Shown here one piece after another: positions 20,228 through 30,114 of a stretch of DNA of 64,000 nt; the first letter of the stretch is position 1; each line of letters starts with the position of its first letter. The stretch is from Corynebacterium silvaticum (GTDB lineage: Bacteria; Actinomycetota; Actinomycetes; Mycobacteriales; Mycobacteriaceae): the NCBI RefSeq assembly GCF_004382825.2, contig NZ_SDQO02000001.1, positions 186,001 to 250,000 of the forward strand. The letters are read 5' to 3'. A program made the position numbers and the translations under genes. The notes beneath the pieces were generated by a model. That model searched no databases. It was given only the letters and a program-made list of their open reading frames with translations, and was not told where the DNA came from.

Positions 20228-21148
20228 ATGGAGAGTATTTTCCGTGGATTCTTTGTGATTTTTCTTGTGATCGGCTTAGGCGCGATCCTCGGCAAGAAAA
20301 ACGTATTAGGCAAAGGCGCTGCCGCTTCGCTAGGGAATTTTGTCTATGTTGTCGCCACCCCGGCGCTACTGTTCGACAAAATCCTGCACTCCGAGCTCTC
20401 TGAAATTGTGTCGACCAATTTTATGGTTGTGTGCATCAGCGCCACGGGCATCGCGCTTCTCTCCTTCAGCATCAGCACTGTGCTCCTGCGCCGCCGCGTC
20501 GACGACGCCATAATCGGGGCACTGGCAGCAAGTTATGCAAATGGCGGCAATCTTGGAATCCCCATCGCCACCTATGTGCTTGACGACGCCACCCTCGTCA
20601 TCCCGCTCATGCTCTTCCAAATTGCTTTCTACGCACCACTAGCCATGACCTGGCTAGATTTTCTCCACAACAAAAAAGACGCCAACCTCCTAGGTAATCT
20701 CGTGCGGACCCCGCTGCGCAACACAATGTTCCTTGCATCAATAACCGGCCTAACGATTGCAGCAGCCGGACTGCACGTGCCCGCAGCCCTTGCCGAACCG
20801 ATCCGACTGCTTGGCGAATCATCCGTGCCGCTGGCCTTGATCCTCTTTGGGATGTCCCTGTCCACCACCTTTCCCCGTGGGGAAACAAAGGTGATAGACA
20901 CCATCGTGGCTTGTGGGCTTAAGAACTTTGCTCATCCCGCTCTAGCGTGGGGAATTGCTTCGGCGATGGGGATGACGGGCCGGGCCTTGCTCGTCGCGAC
21001 GTTCTTGGGGGCGCTGCCTACCGCACAAAATGTGTATGCGTATGCGTTGAGGCATGGAACGTCGGAAAGCTTGGCCAGAAACAGCGGCATCATCAGTACA
21101 CTCGTTTCTTTACCGACCCTCATCGCAATCATGTATTTGTTGGGATAA
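20228..21148 (+). CDS. AEC-family (auxin efflux carrier-like) transporter
   Basis: 306-residue membrane protein with about ten helices. It starts MESIFRGFFVIFLVIGLGAILGKKN. YANGGNLGIPIA in the middle and FPRGETK between the halves fit the AEC/malonate-transporter family, whose bacterial members move organic acids or amino-acid-like anions. Substrate unknown. It is divergent from the peptide importer. Confidence 0.85.
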   Translation: MESIFRGFFVIFLVIGLGAILGKKNVLGKGAAASLGNFVYVVATPALLFDKILHSELSEIVSTNFMVVCISATGIALLSFSISTVLLRRRVDDAIIGALAASYANGGNLGIPIATYVLDDATLVIPLMLFQIAFYAPLAMTWLDFLHNKKDANLLGNLVRTPLRNTMFLASITGLTIAAAGLHVPAALAEPIRLLGESSVPLALILFGMSLSTTFPRGETKVIDTIVACGLKNFAHPALAWGIASAMGMTGRALLVATFLGALPTAQNVYAYALRHGTSESLARNSGIISTLVSLPTLIAIMYLLG

Positions 21149-21163
21149 ACCTGTGAAGAAACT

Positions 21164-21712
21164 ATGATGTGCTTGATGGCGATAACAGTGAGAACTTCCT
21201 ACCGCGCTTTGGCCCAATCGAAGGCCACGATCACGTGCGCGCTCTTTGTGATTCTCATGACGAGCCTTCTTGGCGTGCTCCTCGTCGCGCATCACAACGC
21301 AACAGGAACCATGCGAATGCTTTACGCCGCCTCCAGTGTTGCACCTACCGTGGGGATTATCAGTGCTCTGGCTTCGCTCGGGGCTTTCTTTGCTCGACGA
21401 CGCCGCCCCATTCTCAAAATCAGTGACAAAGTGCACATAATACACTCCGGTGCGGCCTTCTCCATCGAGGACCTTGCTCACATTCGGATCTGGAGCGACG
21501 CAAAAGCGAGCTTTCTTACGATGCTGCCGACCAATGCCATCCAGCAAAGAAGAAGCGAAAACCTCTACACAGTCGAATTCCCTGCAGGAGCGACGCCGCG
21601 GCCCTACGAAATAGCAGATGAGCTGGGGCGGAGGAATGCTGGGGTTGTGGTTGATAAAGTCGGCCTGCTTCCCCCGTGGGGAAATGAAGTTCGAAATCCC
21701 CCACGGAATTAG
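21164..21712 (+). CDS. Hypothetical protein with two N-terminal membrane helices
   Basis: 182 residues. Residues about 20-42 and 52-74 form two hydrophobic helices. A basic RRRRP then leads into a soluble domain with IIHSGAAFSIEDLAHIRIW and a C-terminal part. It starts 16 nt after the AEC gene and may share its transcript. I recognise no family. The ribosome binding site is weak (GAAGAA), and ATG 21167 or 21176 are also possible starts. A motif pair CCCCCGTGGGGAAAT and CCCCCACGGAAT lies at its very end. Confidence 0.6.
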   Translation: MMCLMAITVRTSYRALAQSKATITCALFVILMTSLLGVLLVAHHNATGTMRMLYAASSVAPTVGIISALASLGAFFARRRRPILKISDKVHIIHSGAAFSIEDLAHIRIWSDAKASFLTMLPTNAIQQRRSENLYTVEFPAGATPRPYEIADELGRRNAGVVVDKVGLLPPWGNEVRNPPRN

Positions 21713-21757
21713 TAACGTGTGACCGGTACCTGTAGGACTACCGGAAACGTTTATTTC

Positions 21758-23589
21758 ATGAATTCCCCGATTTCTTCGGAGCCAATACCGCAAAGAAAGC
21801 CCTTTTTAGGGCTTAAGACTGACCCCTTTATTTTTCTCGTATCGCTAGGCTTTGTCACAGTGTTTGTCATCGGGACGATCGCCCTAGGAAGTGCTGCACG
21901 AGACACTTTTACACGAGTGGCCTAAGGACTTCTCACAGGGACCGGATGGCTCTACATCGGTGGTGTGAGTTTCATTTTTCTTTTCTTGGTCGGAGTGTTC
22001 ATCTCACGATTCGGTCGGCTGCGTCTTGGCGACGACAACGATGAACCTGAGCACGGCCTTATCGCCTGGTTTTGCATGCTTTTCGCAGGTGGGGTGGGCG
22101 CAGTACTAATGTTCTGGGGCGTGGCTGAGCCACTGAACCATGCAGTGAACGTCCCACGGCAAGATGCAGAGCCGCTACCGGAGAAAGCGATAACTGAAGC
22201 TTTTGCTTTCACTTTCTACCATTTCGGTATTCATATGTGGGCTATTTTTGCGTTGCCTGGCCTTGCGCTCGGTTACTTCATTTACAAGCGCAAGCTTCCC
22301 CCACGGGTGAGTTCTGTATTCGCGCCGATTCTGGGCTCGCGTATCTATGACATTCCCGGAAAGCTTATCGACGCCCTCTCCATCATCGCAACGACTTTCG
22401 GCATCGCAGTCTCTGTTGGTTTGGGCGTACTGCAAATCAACTCTGGACTCCAACGTCTGTGGGGATTACCAGAAGTAAGTTGGGCGCAGCTGCTTATCAT
22501 TTTGGTCATCACAGCAATCGCATGTGTGTCCGTTGCCTCTGGACTGGAGAAGGGCATCAAAATTCTGTCGAATGTCAACATTAAACTCGCAGTGCTGCTG
22601 ATGCTTTTTGTCTTGATTTCTGGCCCGACACTGACGCTGTTACGTTTTGCCACTGAATCGTTCGGTATTTACGCTAAAGCGCTTCCCGACATGATGTTCT
22701 GGGCTGACTCATACGGAGATAATCCAGGATGGCAGGGAAAATGGACCGTGTTCTATTGGGCATGGACGATCTGTTGGTCTCCCTACGTGGGGATGTTCGT
22801 TGCACGCATCTCCCGTGGGCGAACGGTTCGTGAATACATTGGCGGGGTGTTGGCACTACCAGCCATTTTCTCTGTGATCTGGTTCGCGGTTTTTGGGCGT
22901 GCAGGAATAGAAATTGAGTTAAATGAGCCAGGTAAGTTGTCTGGCCCTGTCGTTCACGAGGGGAATGTTCCCTTTGCCCTGTTTGGGTTTTTCCAAGAAT
23001 ATCCTTGGACAAGCGCTGTCTCGACGTTGGCTCTTGTAATCGTGGTGATTTTCTTTATTACGTCTATTGACTCAGCCGGCATGGTGAATGACATTTTTCG
23101 ACAGGGGAAGAAGAAGTATCGCCCGTCGGCTATCGAATCCTGTGGGTGGTAGCTATTGGCGCTGTCGCAGGAGCGTTGTTGATTGTGTCTCCGTCTTCCG
23201 GCATTGCGACGCTCCAAGAAGTCGTAATTATTGTTGCATTCCCGTTTTTTATTACGCAGTTCATCATGATGTACTCACTGATGAAAGGGATGATGGACGA
23301 TTCAGCTGCAGAGCGCAGAATTCAGACTCGTCAGTGGCGGAAGACAGATACTGCGGAGAAGCTAGAAGCACATGGGGCTATGCCTGCTCTGGGATACGAT
23401 GAAGATGGCAATGAGCTGCCTGTTGTTTCATTGGCACACGATGAAGACGGGAACATTGTTATCCCAGGAAGCGTAGTCATCGAAGGGGATCTTGGGATTA
23501 CCGGCGATGTTGTCGATGATCAAGAGGATTCTGCAGGAGTTAAAATCGTGGAGCAGTCCCGGCCCCAGCCTAAGGAGAATTGGGAGTAA
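21758..23589 (+). pseudogene. BCCT-family transporter (betaine/choline/carnitine type), stop codon plus frameshift
   Basis: ATG 21758 reads MNSPISSEPIPQRKPF and the first helix. An in-frame TAA at 21923-21925 interrupts TRVA and GLLTGTGWLYIGG. The frame then runs through BCCT signatures (GGVGAVLMFWGVAEPL, YWAWTICWSPYVGMFVARISRGRTVREYI, TSIDSAGMVND) and slips near 23110. Adding one A restores GKEEVSPVGYRILWVVAIGA and the last helices, ending in a long acidic cytoplasmic tail. Such carriers import compatible solutes under osmotic stress and are Na+-coupled, with the acidic tail involved in sensing in BetP-like members. Two lesions make loss of function likely. Confidence 0.88.
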
Positions 23590-24758
23590 TTTCCCCACGG
23601 GAGAAGTGGTGGAGCGCCCACATCCTGGCTGATTTGTTGGCTAAAGGGTGTTCGTTAAATTGCAGAGGTGCCTCGGGATCGGGTGGTTGCCAGCCAACAC
23701 GCCCGGTCGTGGGGAATTTTGCGTAGTGCCCATTGCGATGCTTGCCGAGGATATGATCGTCGTCGTTTTGGGCGTTATGAGAACCGCATACCATGGCTAA
23801 ATTTTCCAGGTTTGTGTTTCCTCCGTGTTTCCATGCATCAATGTGGTGACATTGTGCTCAGAAGGCGGCGCGGCTGCAAGAAGGGTAAGTGCAAAGAAGC
23901 TGGTCGGCTGTAAGGATGATGCGTTGTTTTGTATTTGCTAAGCGCTGAGTTCGAAAGAGATCGACGGGTTCGGCGTTTTCGTCGTATAGCAGGGCGTAGC
24001 CAAAATCAGCGAGAAGATGATTGGCAAGATCAGCGGTTTTGATTGTGGCCCCATCAGTGGTGGCTAGTTCACCGCCGCCATTGTTTTTCCAACCATCCGC
24101 TGGCAAGAAGGATCAGGCCTTCGCGAAGTGCGTTGCCATCGGGGGAGCGGGAGTCGTCGTGAAGCAAAGTGCCAGTGATAGCGTCAGCGAGCGCTTGCTG
24201 GCTTGACACGGTTTTGTTTTTAAAGCGGCGTGCGTAGTCAACCATGCGGGATTCGATGGCGGTCATGAGTTCTTCAGGGAGAGATAAGAATAAATACCGC
24301 ATATTGTTGGCATCGGGGGCATGGGAGAAACGTGCGTAGCGCAGCGCCTGGGAGTGCGTGGGGGAAGGATTGTTTTCTTCCTGTAGACGAATGTCGGCAT
24401 GCTGCTTTAGGACTGTGAATGGGTGTTTGCATGCGAATAATAGGAGCTCAACTCGAAACGCTTCTTGGTTATCAGGGTCGCGTAGGCGTGAGACTTTCGT
24501 ATTAATCAGTGCGATTGTGTCTAGCCCCAGATTTCCTTGTCGAGCAATAGCCAGGGCTTCTTCCCGCATAGCGCTGTCCCTCGTGGGGCCAAACAGAGCT
24601 TTTGCAGTTTTGATGTATCGGCCCATAGTCGTTGGATCAATGCCAAATAGCGCAGAAAGCTCCACCTTTGCTCGAGGTTTTTGGGAAACCGAAAAGATAT
24701 ATTCGGCTAATGCAACTCCATTTGCGGCTAAAAACTCGAGGCATTCCTTGACGTTCAT
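23570..24758 (-). pseudogene. DUF222/HNH endonuclease family protein (13E12-like), frameshift plus in-frame TGA
   Basis: ATG 24758 starts a helical DUF222-like N-terminal region (MNVKECLEFLAANGVALAEY). Frame is lost at an A5 run near 24090, where A6 would read GWLEKNNGGGELATTDG. A TGA at 23858-23860 then sits between CSRAAF and AQCHHIDAW, probably replacing TGG. The HNH domain follows: CTYPSCSR, CHHIDAWKHGGNTNLENLAMVCGSHN. The family is a multicopy actinobacterial group of putative mobile or DNA-processing nucleases. The end overlaps the convergent BCCT gene by about 20 bp. An inverted DnaA-box pair lies in its promoter region. Confidence 0.88.
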
Positions 24759-24810
24759 GCCTTGGAAACTAAAAGGTGGAGGTGTTAAAAGCTAGGGGCG
24801 CGCGATAATG

Positions 24811-24859
24811 CTGTGGATAACTTGTTTTTGGAGCGAGAAGTAGCCGGAGTTATCCACAG
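24811..24859. promoter_or_regulatory. Inverted pair of perfect DnaA boxes
   Basis: CTGTGGATAACT (24811-24822) and AGTTATCCACAG (24848-24859) are exact reverse complements separated by 25 nt. Each contains the consensus DnaA box TTATCCACA. The pair lies upstream of the HNH gene and just past the end of the oxidoreductase gene. It could bind DnaA, act as an operator, or form a hairpin. No adjacent replication gene or AT-rich unwinding element is visible, so it is not an obvious origin. Confidence 0.6.
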
Positions 24860-24883
24860 GTGTGGCCTGGGATATTTACCTAA

Positions 24884-25870
24884 CTAAATCCATGTGCTAC
24901 CGAGCTCTTCTACAGCTTGTAGCTGATTGCCCCACGAAGAAGTACGGAATAAGAGCATCAGTTCGTCGGCATTTGTGCGCGCAACAAATTGCTGCAAATA
25001 ATCCACCACTGTTTGGGTAGTGCCGACAGCACTGAAACGTAGCATTTCGCGGACGTTATCTCCGGCGTGAGTATTGGCTAATGCGTCCAGTTGAGAATCG
25101 CTAAGAGATTCCCCACGGGGTGAGATAGAACGAAGGGTGCTGCGGAAGACTTCATCAAACTCTTCGTGGGCTTTCTGCATGGTTTCTGCCCAAGTGACGT
25201 TTACTCCAGCGATCACATACGGTTTATCTAGGTGCGATGACGGGCGAAATTCCCCACGGTAGGTGCGAATTGCCTCATTGAGATACTTAGGTGCGAAATG
25301 AGACGCAAAGGCGTATGGAAGCCCTAGTTCTGCCGCAAGACGTGCACCAAATAGTGACGAGCCCAAAATATAAAGCGGTACTTGCGTGCCGGCGCCGGGG
25401 ATTGCGCGAATACCCGGAATTGGAGATTGATCTGAGAGATACGCCTGGAGCTCGGCCACATCGTGGGGAAACGAGACAGAGGAGTGAGGTGAGCGTCGAA
25501 GAGCTTTGCCAACGGTGTTTTGGTCCGTTCCTGGGGCACGTCCGAGGCCTAAATCTATGCGCCCGGAGTGGAGCTCAGCGAGGGTGCCAAATTGTTCAGC
25601 CACAATATAAGGCGAATGGTTAGGCAGCATGATGCCGCCAGCGCCTAGCCGGATGTGATGGGTGTGGTTGGCAACGTGGGCGATGAGGATTGCGGGTGAC
25701 GACGAAGCGATCGTCAGCACGTTGTGGTGTTCGGCGTACCAAATGCGCGAAAACCCCAGTCGCTCTGCGGCACGAGCCAGTTGGATTGATCTGGTGAAAC
25801 TTTTTCGTGCGGTTTCCCCACGGGGGATGGTGACAAAGTCAAGTATTGAGAGCGGTACTGGGGTTTTCAT
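24884..25870 (-). CDS. LLM-class flavin-dependent oxidoreductase
   Basis: 328-residue luciferase-like monooxygenase fold. AERLGFSRIWYAEHHN, RLGAGGIMLPNHSPYIVAEQFGTL and GRIDLGLGRAPGTDQ are hallmarks of the group-1, bacterial-luciferase-type family. Members use FMN or F420; substrate unknown. Starts ATG 25870. Four TCCCCACG-type motifs lie within it, in different reading frames and encoding IPRGE, SFPHD, YRGEF and SPRGE, a good example of motif load in an accessory gene. It is followed upstream at 8 bp by brnQ and is probably cotranscribed. Confidence 0.9.
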   Translation of the reverse strand: MKTPVPLSILDFVTIPRGETARKSFTRSIQLARAAERLGFSRIWYAEHHNVLTIASSSPAILIAHVANHTHHIRLGAGGIMLPNHSPYIVAEQFGTLAELHSGRIDLGLGRAPGTDQNTVGKALRRSPHSSVSFPHDVAELQAYLSDQSPIPGIRAIPGAGTQVPLYILGSSLFGARLAAELGLPYAFASHFAPKYLNEAIRTYRGEFRPSSHLDKPYVIAGVNVTWAETMQKAHEEFDEVFRSTLRSISPRGESLSDSQLDALANTHAGDNVREMLRFSAVGTTQTVVDYLQQFVARTNADELMLLFRTSSWGNQLQAVEELGSTWI

Positions 25871-25877
25871 GTGGGGA

Positions 25878-27197
25878 TTAGCTTCTTCGCGTGTAGTCGA
25901 TTATTCCGCCGATTGCGAGGAACGTGAAGGCGGGGAGTAGCCAGGCGAGGCTGACGTCGTGAAGCGGTGCCCAGCTGACGAGGCTTTCTGCCGCGGTGAT
26001 GCCTTGAGCGCCGAGAGTGGTCAGTGCTGACCAGATGGTGACTGCCCAGACGGGGAGTCGGAAACCCCACAGGAGCTTCAGTTTCCCCACGGAGAGTTCC
26101 AGGATGGTGATTGCGACCAAAGTAATCGCCACCGGGTAGATAAAGGTGATGAGCGGAGCCGCGATGCTCAGAACTTTAGCGAGCCCCATGCTGCCCACGA
26201 GGAAGGAGATCAGGGAGAAGATCACCAGCCATGCTTTATACGAGATGCCTGGGAGCAGACGGTTAAAGAATTCGCTTGTGGCCGCGAGCAGACCCACTGC
26301 TGTGGTCATGCAGGCCAGGAGGACGATGAGTCCGAAGACGACTTGGCCGGGAGTTCCCATGGTGAGTCGTGCGGCACCGGAAAGTAGGGATGCGCCATCT
26401 TGGTAGCTTTGGCCGTCGGGCATGATGCGCCCCACGTAGCCGAGTCCCAGGTAGATGATCGCGAGCAGAGCAGACGCTATCAGCGATGCAATGATGGCCG
26501 GTTTGATGAGTGCCTTGCCTTCGCTACCACTCTTATATTTGAGTGAAGAAATAACGAGGATGCCGAATGCAAGTGCAGCGAGGGAATCCATCGTCATGTA
26601 ACCCTCGAGCAGTCCGGTGGTCAGCGGCGCGGTGGCGTATTTTTCGGTGGCGGGGGAGACGTCGCTGTGCAGATTGAAGATCGCCAGCACCACCAACACA
26701 GCCAGCAAGATAAGGAGCGCTGGGGTGAGGAATTTGCCGAGCTTGTCAACGATCCCCGTGGGGTTAAGCGCGAGAAGTAACGCCACGGCGAAGAATAACG
26801 CGTTGAACCCCACGGAAGCCAGTGTGGAATCTTGCTCAAGTACTGGTTGGACGATCATCGAGTAGCTCACAGCGCTTGTACGCGGCATTGCGTAGAAAGC
26901 ACCGATGGAGAGGTAGACGATGACAGCAAATGCGATATTGAACCAGTTTCCGGCGCGGACGCCAAGATCCCGGATGTCGCTTCCCGACATAGTCATCGCA
27001 ATGATGGTGACGGCGGGGAGCGCTACGCCTCCGAGAAGGAAGCCGATGATGGCTGGCGTGAAATTTTCGCCAGAGCTCGTGCCGAGGACCGGCGGGAAAA
27101 TGAGATTTCCAGCGCCGAAGAACATCGAGAAGAGCATGAGCGCAGTCGCGACGATAGCGCCGGTGGTGAGCTTACTTTCCTTCGTGGGGAGCGTCAT
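25878..27197 (-). CDS. brnQ: Branched-chain amino acid transporter BrnQ (LIVCS family)
   Basis: About 439 residues, 12 helices. The N-terminal LTTGAIVATALMLFSMFFGAGNLIFPP is the family hallmark. Na+- or H+-coupled uptake of Leu, Ile and Val (and Met in C. glutamicum). ATG 27197 (MTLPTKESK) has AAGGA 11 nt upstream. The in-frame ATG 27209 sits directly on that ribosome binding site and is less likely. Intact. Confidence 0.94.
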   Translation of the reverse strand: MTLPTKESKLTTGAIVATALMLFSMFFGAGNLIFPPVLGTSSGENFTPAIIGFLLGGVALPAVTIIAMTMSGSDIRDLGVRAGNWFNIAFAVIVYLSIGAFYAMPRTSAVSYSMIVQPVLEQDSTLASVGFNALFFAVALLLALNPTGIVDKLGKFLTPALLILLAVLVVLAIFNLHSDVSPATEKYATAPLTTGLLEGYMTMDSLAALAFGILVISSLKYKSGSEGKALIKPAIIASLIASALLAIIYLGLGYVGRIMPDGQSYQDGASLLSGAARLTMGTPGQVVFGLIVLLACMTTAVGLLAATSEFFNRLLPGISYKAWLVIFSLISFLVGSMGLAKVLSIAAPLITFIYPVAITLVAITILELSVGKLKLLWGFRLPVWAVTIWSALTTLGAQGITAAESLVSWAPLHDVSLAWLLPAFTFLAIGGIIDYTRRS

Positions 27198-27333
27198 GAT
27201 GTGGATCATCCTTCTTATCTAATGGATGACCCATACCCTACAACCTCTTTTCCCACATAGTGGAATTCTGGTACCAAAAAAGGGGCAATATGAGATGTAA
27301 GTCACTATTTTGTGGGGCTTTGTCTTCGTAGTG

Positions 27334-29182
27334 TTACGCCTGGAAACCGAATTTTTTCAGTTTCTCCTTGTTTGCCTCGCTGGCATCCGCTGTCAATGCG
27401 AGCAACTCGGCGTAGATGCCGCCGGAATGTGCGAGCTCTGCAGGGGAGCCGATTTCGTCGACGGTGCCGTCGCGAAGCGTGACGATAGTGTCCACATCCG
27501 CAATCGTGGAGAGTCTGTGGGCAATGATGATCGTGGTGCGCCCCACCATGAGTTGTTCAAGTCCCGCCTGAACCGCAATTTCTGACTTTGTGTCCAGTGC
27601 GGAGGTGGCTTCGTCGAGAACGAGCACGGGAGTGTCTTTGAGCATCGCGCGGGCGACTGCGATTCTTTGTTTTTGGCCGCCGGAGAGGCGAAGGCCGCGT
27701 TCACCGATCAGCGTGTCGTATCCGTGGGGAAACGCGCTAATAAAGTCATGCGCATTTGCGCGCTTTGCGACGCCCACCACGTCCTCCAACGTCGCATCAG
27801 GATGGGAATACGCAATATTTTCTCTAATAGTTCCGGAGAACAGGCTCGATTCCTGGAAGACTACGCCAACCGATGCGCGCAGCTGCTCTGAAGACAATTT
27901 AGATACATCATTCACCGCACACCGATAAATGGCCGGTGCTCGGCTGGTAAAGACCAAGCAGTAAGTTGACGATCGTTGATTTACCACCACCCGATTCCCC
28001 CACGAGGGCAATGCGCTGCCCTCGGCCGGCCGCAAAGGACACCTCGTTGAGGACTTGTTCGCCTTCGTTGTAGGAGAAGGACACGTTTGAGAACTTGACC
28101 ACCGGTTGCTCTCCCCGTGGGGAAAGCGGCGGGATGGTGTTGTCGTGGAGGAGTGGTTCGTCGGAGGCTGTTGTGGCGGCGGCGATGTCTGGGTTAACGG
28201 TTGCTTCGAGGTCCTTTTCCATAACCTCGAAGTAGTCTTTGGAGCCGGCGATGGCCCGTTGTGTGGTGTCTACAACCCAACTCATCATCGTCATGGGTAT
28301 GCGGGCCATGTTGACGAGTTGGATGAGCAACACCATGTCGCCGAGCGAGAAGTGCCCGTGGAGGGTTCTATAGAAGAGGACGAGGTAGATTCCGAAGAAA
28401 ATAACGTTCATGGCCCCAGTGCGGAGGGCGTCCATGAAGTGCCAGAAGGTTGATTGTTTGCGAGTGAATTCAACGGTTTTGGCGTATTTGTGGCTGAATC
28501 CTTTGAGCTCGCGGACCTCGGCGACAAAGCTTTTGACTACTTTGACTTGACTTACGACTTCTGCGAAGCGTCCGCCGGCAAGGTCGACTTGTTCATTCTT
28601 TTGTCCCTCGATGACTTGCCATTTTTTACTGGTTAGTGATGTCAAACACATGTAAACGGGGATGATGATGGCAAGCAGGACTGCCAATGGCCAGTAGTAG
28701 CTTGCAGAGATGCCCAGTACTGCCACCACGGTGATGATCATGGGGAAGAAGTTGTTGGACATCGCTTGCAGCGCTTGGGTGATTGATGTGATGGAGCGGT
28801 CGAGACGCGCGATTATTGTGCCGGTGACTTGGTCGTCAAAATATCGCTGAGGCATGCCTAGGAGTTTGGCAAAGTAGCGCGTGGACAAGATCTGCCGCAG
28901 CCGTGCTGCCATCACGTCGCCGATATAGCCTCCGACATTGGTAAAAGCCGTGTTTGCGAGTTGCGTGATAAGCAACGCGACGGCAAGCCACATAACGTGG
29001 GGGTTAGCCTTTTCGACGCTCATCTCGCCATTGACTGCGGAAACGATGGTGTCAGTGGCGTCTTTGATAATGAAGGGGGTGGCTAGCGCGAGTATGGCAA
29101 CAAATACTGCGGAGAAGATAACTCCCAGGTAAAAAGGCCAAAGGGCGGAGGCGCTGCGGAGGATTCTGAGGATAGATCGCAC
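27334..29182 (-). pseudogene. ABC exporter, fused membrane and ATPase domains, one frameshift
   Basis: GTG 29182 starts an MsbA/LmrA-type exporter with six helices. DQVTGTIIARLDRSITSI lies in the intracellular loop region, and the nucleotide-binding domain has Walker A GESGGGKST. One extra G near 27923 breaks the frame after GHLSVCG. Removing it gives GNDVSKLSSEQLRAS, then FQESSLFSGTIREN, LSGGQKQR and LDEATSALD, to TAA at 27334. Joined length is about 616 residues, a full half-transporter. Such proteins export lipids, drugs or peptides. A single homopolymer-like indel could also be a sequencing error. Confidence 0.87.
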
Positions 29183-29305
29183 GGGTGGGGTGACTGCTCT
29201 CTGAATAAAATGGCTGGTTGGGAGACATGTAATGCTCTCACATCGTCTCCGTTGTTAAAATTATGGGAAGTTGTTCGTTATTCGTCGTAAGCGTGAGGAT
29301 ATTTG

Positions 29306-29812
29306 ATGCGTATTTCCCGATCTCGGCTTGTTGCTGGTGCTATGGTGGGCGTCGCAACGCTAACTTTAAGCGCTTGTGGCGGTGATGACGTATCAACAAC
29401 CGTCTCTGTTACTCCAACGACCACAACGTCCGTTCAGTTCCAGCCCAAGCAAGTTTCGCCGATCAAGGTCGACCATATCAATGCCCCTGAGACTGATCCG
29501 GGGCTCAATGTGAAGTGGGAAATCCTTGGCACCAGCGCCAATAGTCAGGGTTCCGGTTCGGTGATCTATGTGAAGATTACTAACCTGAACGATCTTGCAC
29601 TACCCAAAGACGCATTCCCTGCGCCCACTTTGCGCGTGAATGGGGCGGATATGTCGCAAGTGGACGCTGGCACGGTGGGGCTGGATTTGCCGCTGGGTGC
29701 TGGTGCGTCGACGAACCTACAGTACGCATTCAATACGTCCTATGGCACGCTTTACGACGCCACCTTCCAGATAGGCAACGCAATTTTTGAGGGAAATCTC
29801 AATAGCATTTAG
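29306..29812 (+). CDS. Secreted lipoprotein with immunoglobulin-like domain (hypothetical)
   Basis: 168 residues from ATG 29306 with GAGGA about 8 nt upstream. The signal peptide ends in lipobox LSAC (Cys near 24), followed by a Thr-rich linker (TTTTTSVQF). A beta-sandwich domain follows: KWEILGTSANSQGSGSVIYVKITN, LPLGAGAST, LQYAFNTSYGTLYDATF. This resembles actinobacterial lipoproteins of unknown role with a DUF4352-like or antigen MPT63-like fold (fold inferred). A terminator follows. Confidence 0.75.
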   Translation: MRISRSRLVAGAMVGVATLTLSACGGDDVSTTVSVTPTTTTSVQFQPKQVSPIKVDHINAPETDPGLNVKWEILGTSANSQGSGSVIYVKITNLNDLALPKDAFPAPTLRVNGADMSQVDAGTVGLDLPLGAGASTNLQYAFNTSYGTLYDATFQIGNAIFEGNLNSI

Positions 29813-29839
29813 CAATATATTATATTTCTCTTGGTCTAA

Positions 29840-29868
29840 ACTCCCCCGTTTGGGTGGAGTGTATTTTT
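29840..29868 (+). terminator. Intrinsic terminator after the lipoprotein gene
   Basis: Stem ACTCC-CCC (29840-29847) with GGG-t-GGAGT (29852-29860), loop GTTT, then GTATTTTTTG. Confidence 0.75.
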
Positions 29869-30114
29869 TGTGGGGAACGGAAGAATAGGACTCCTACCTG
29901 CGCTATTTAGATGCCCAAAGGCTAATTCTCCAAATGGCGGAACCGATCGAGGTCCTTCTGTAGTCTAAATAATCTGAGTACGGCTGTTGCGGGCTTCCAC
30001 AAGGAGGCCGGTGGCCGGCGGACCGCACAAGTTACACCGTGGTGACCGCCTCCGGACAGCGCCCTCACTCTGAATTGGAGGCACCAGAGTGACAGCGCGA
30101 AGGGGGAGTCCGAC
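29869..30114 (+). promoter_or_regulatory. Upstream region with inverted repeats before the DUF3558-like gene
   Basis: No gene is evident. Inverted repeats are GGAGGC (30003-30008) with GCCTCC (30048-30053), and TCACTCT (30065-30071) with AGAGTGA (30086-30092). Both lie just upstream of a strong AAGGGGGAG ribosome binding site. This looks like a structured 5' leader, but I cannot assign it to a known riboswitch. Confidence 0.35.

Noticed and set aside
24811..24859. Calling the DnaA-box pair a replication origin
   Set aside because: Only two boxes, no AT-rich unwinding region, and no dnaA, dnaN or parAB nearby.
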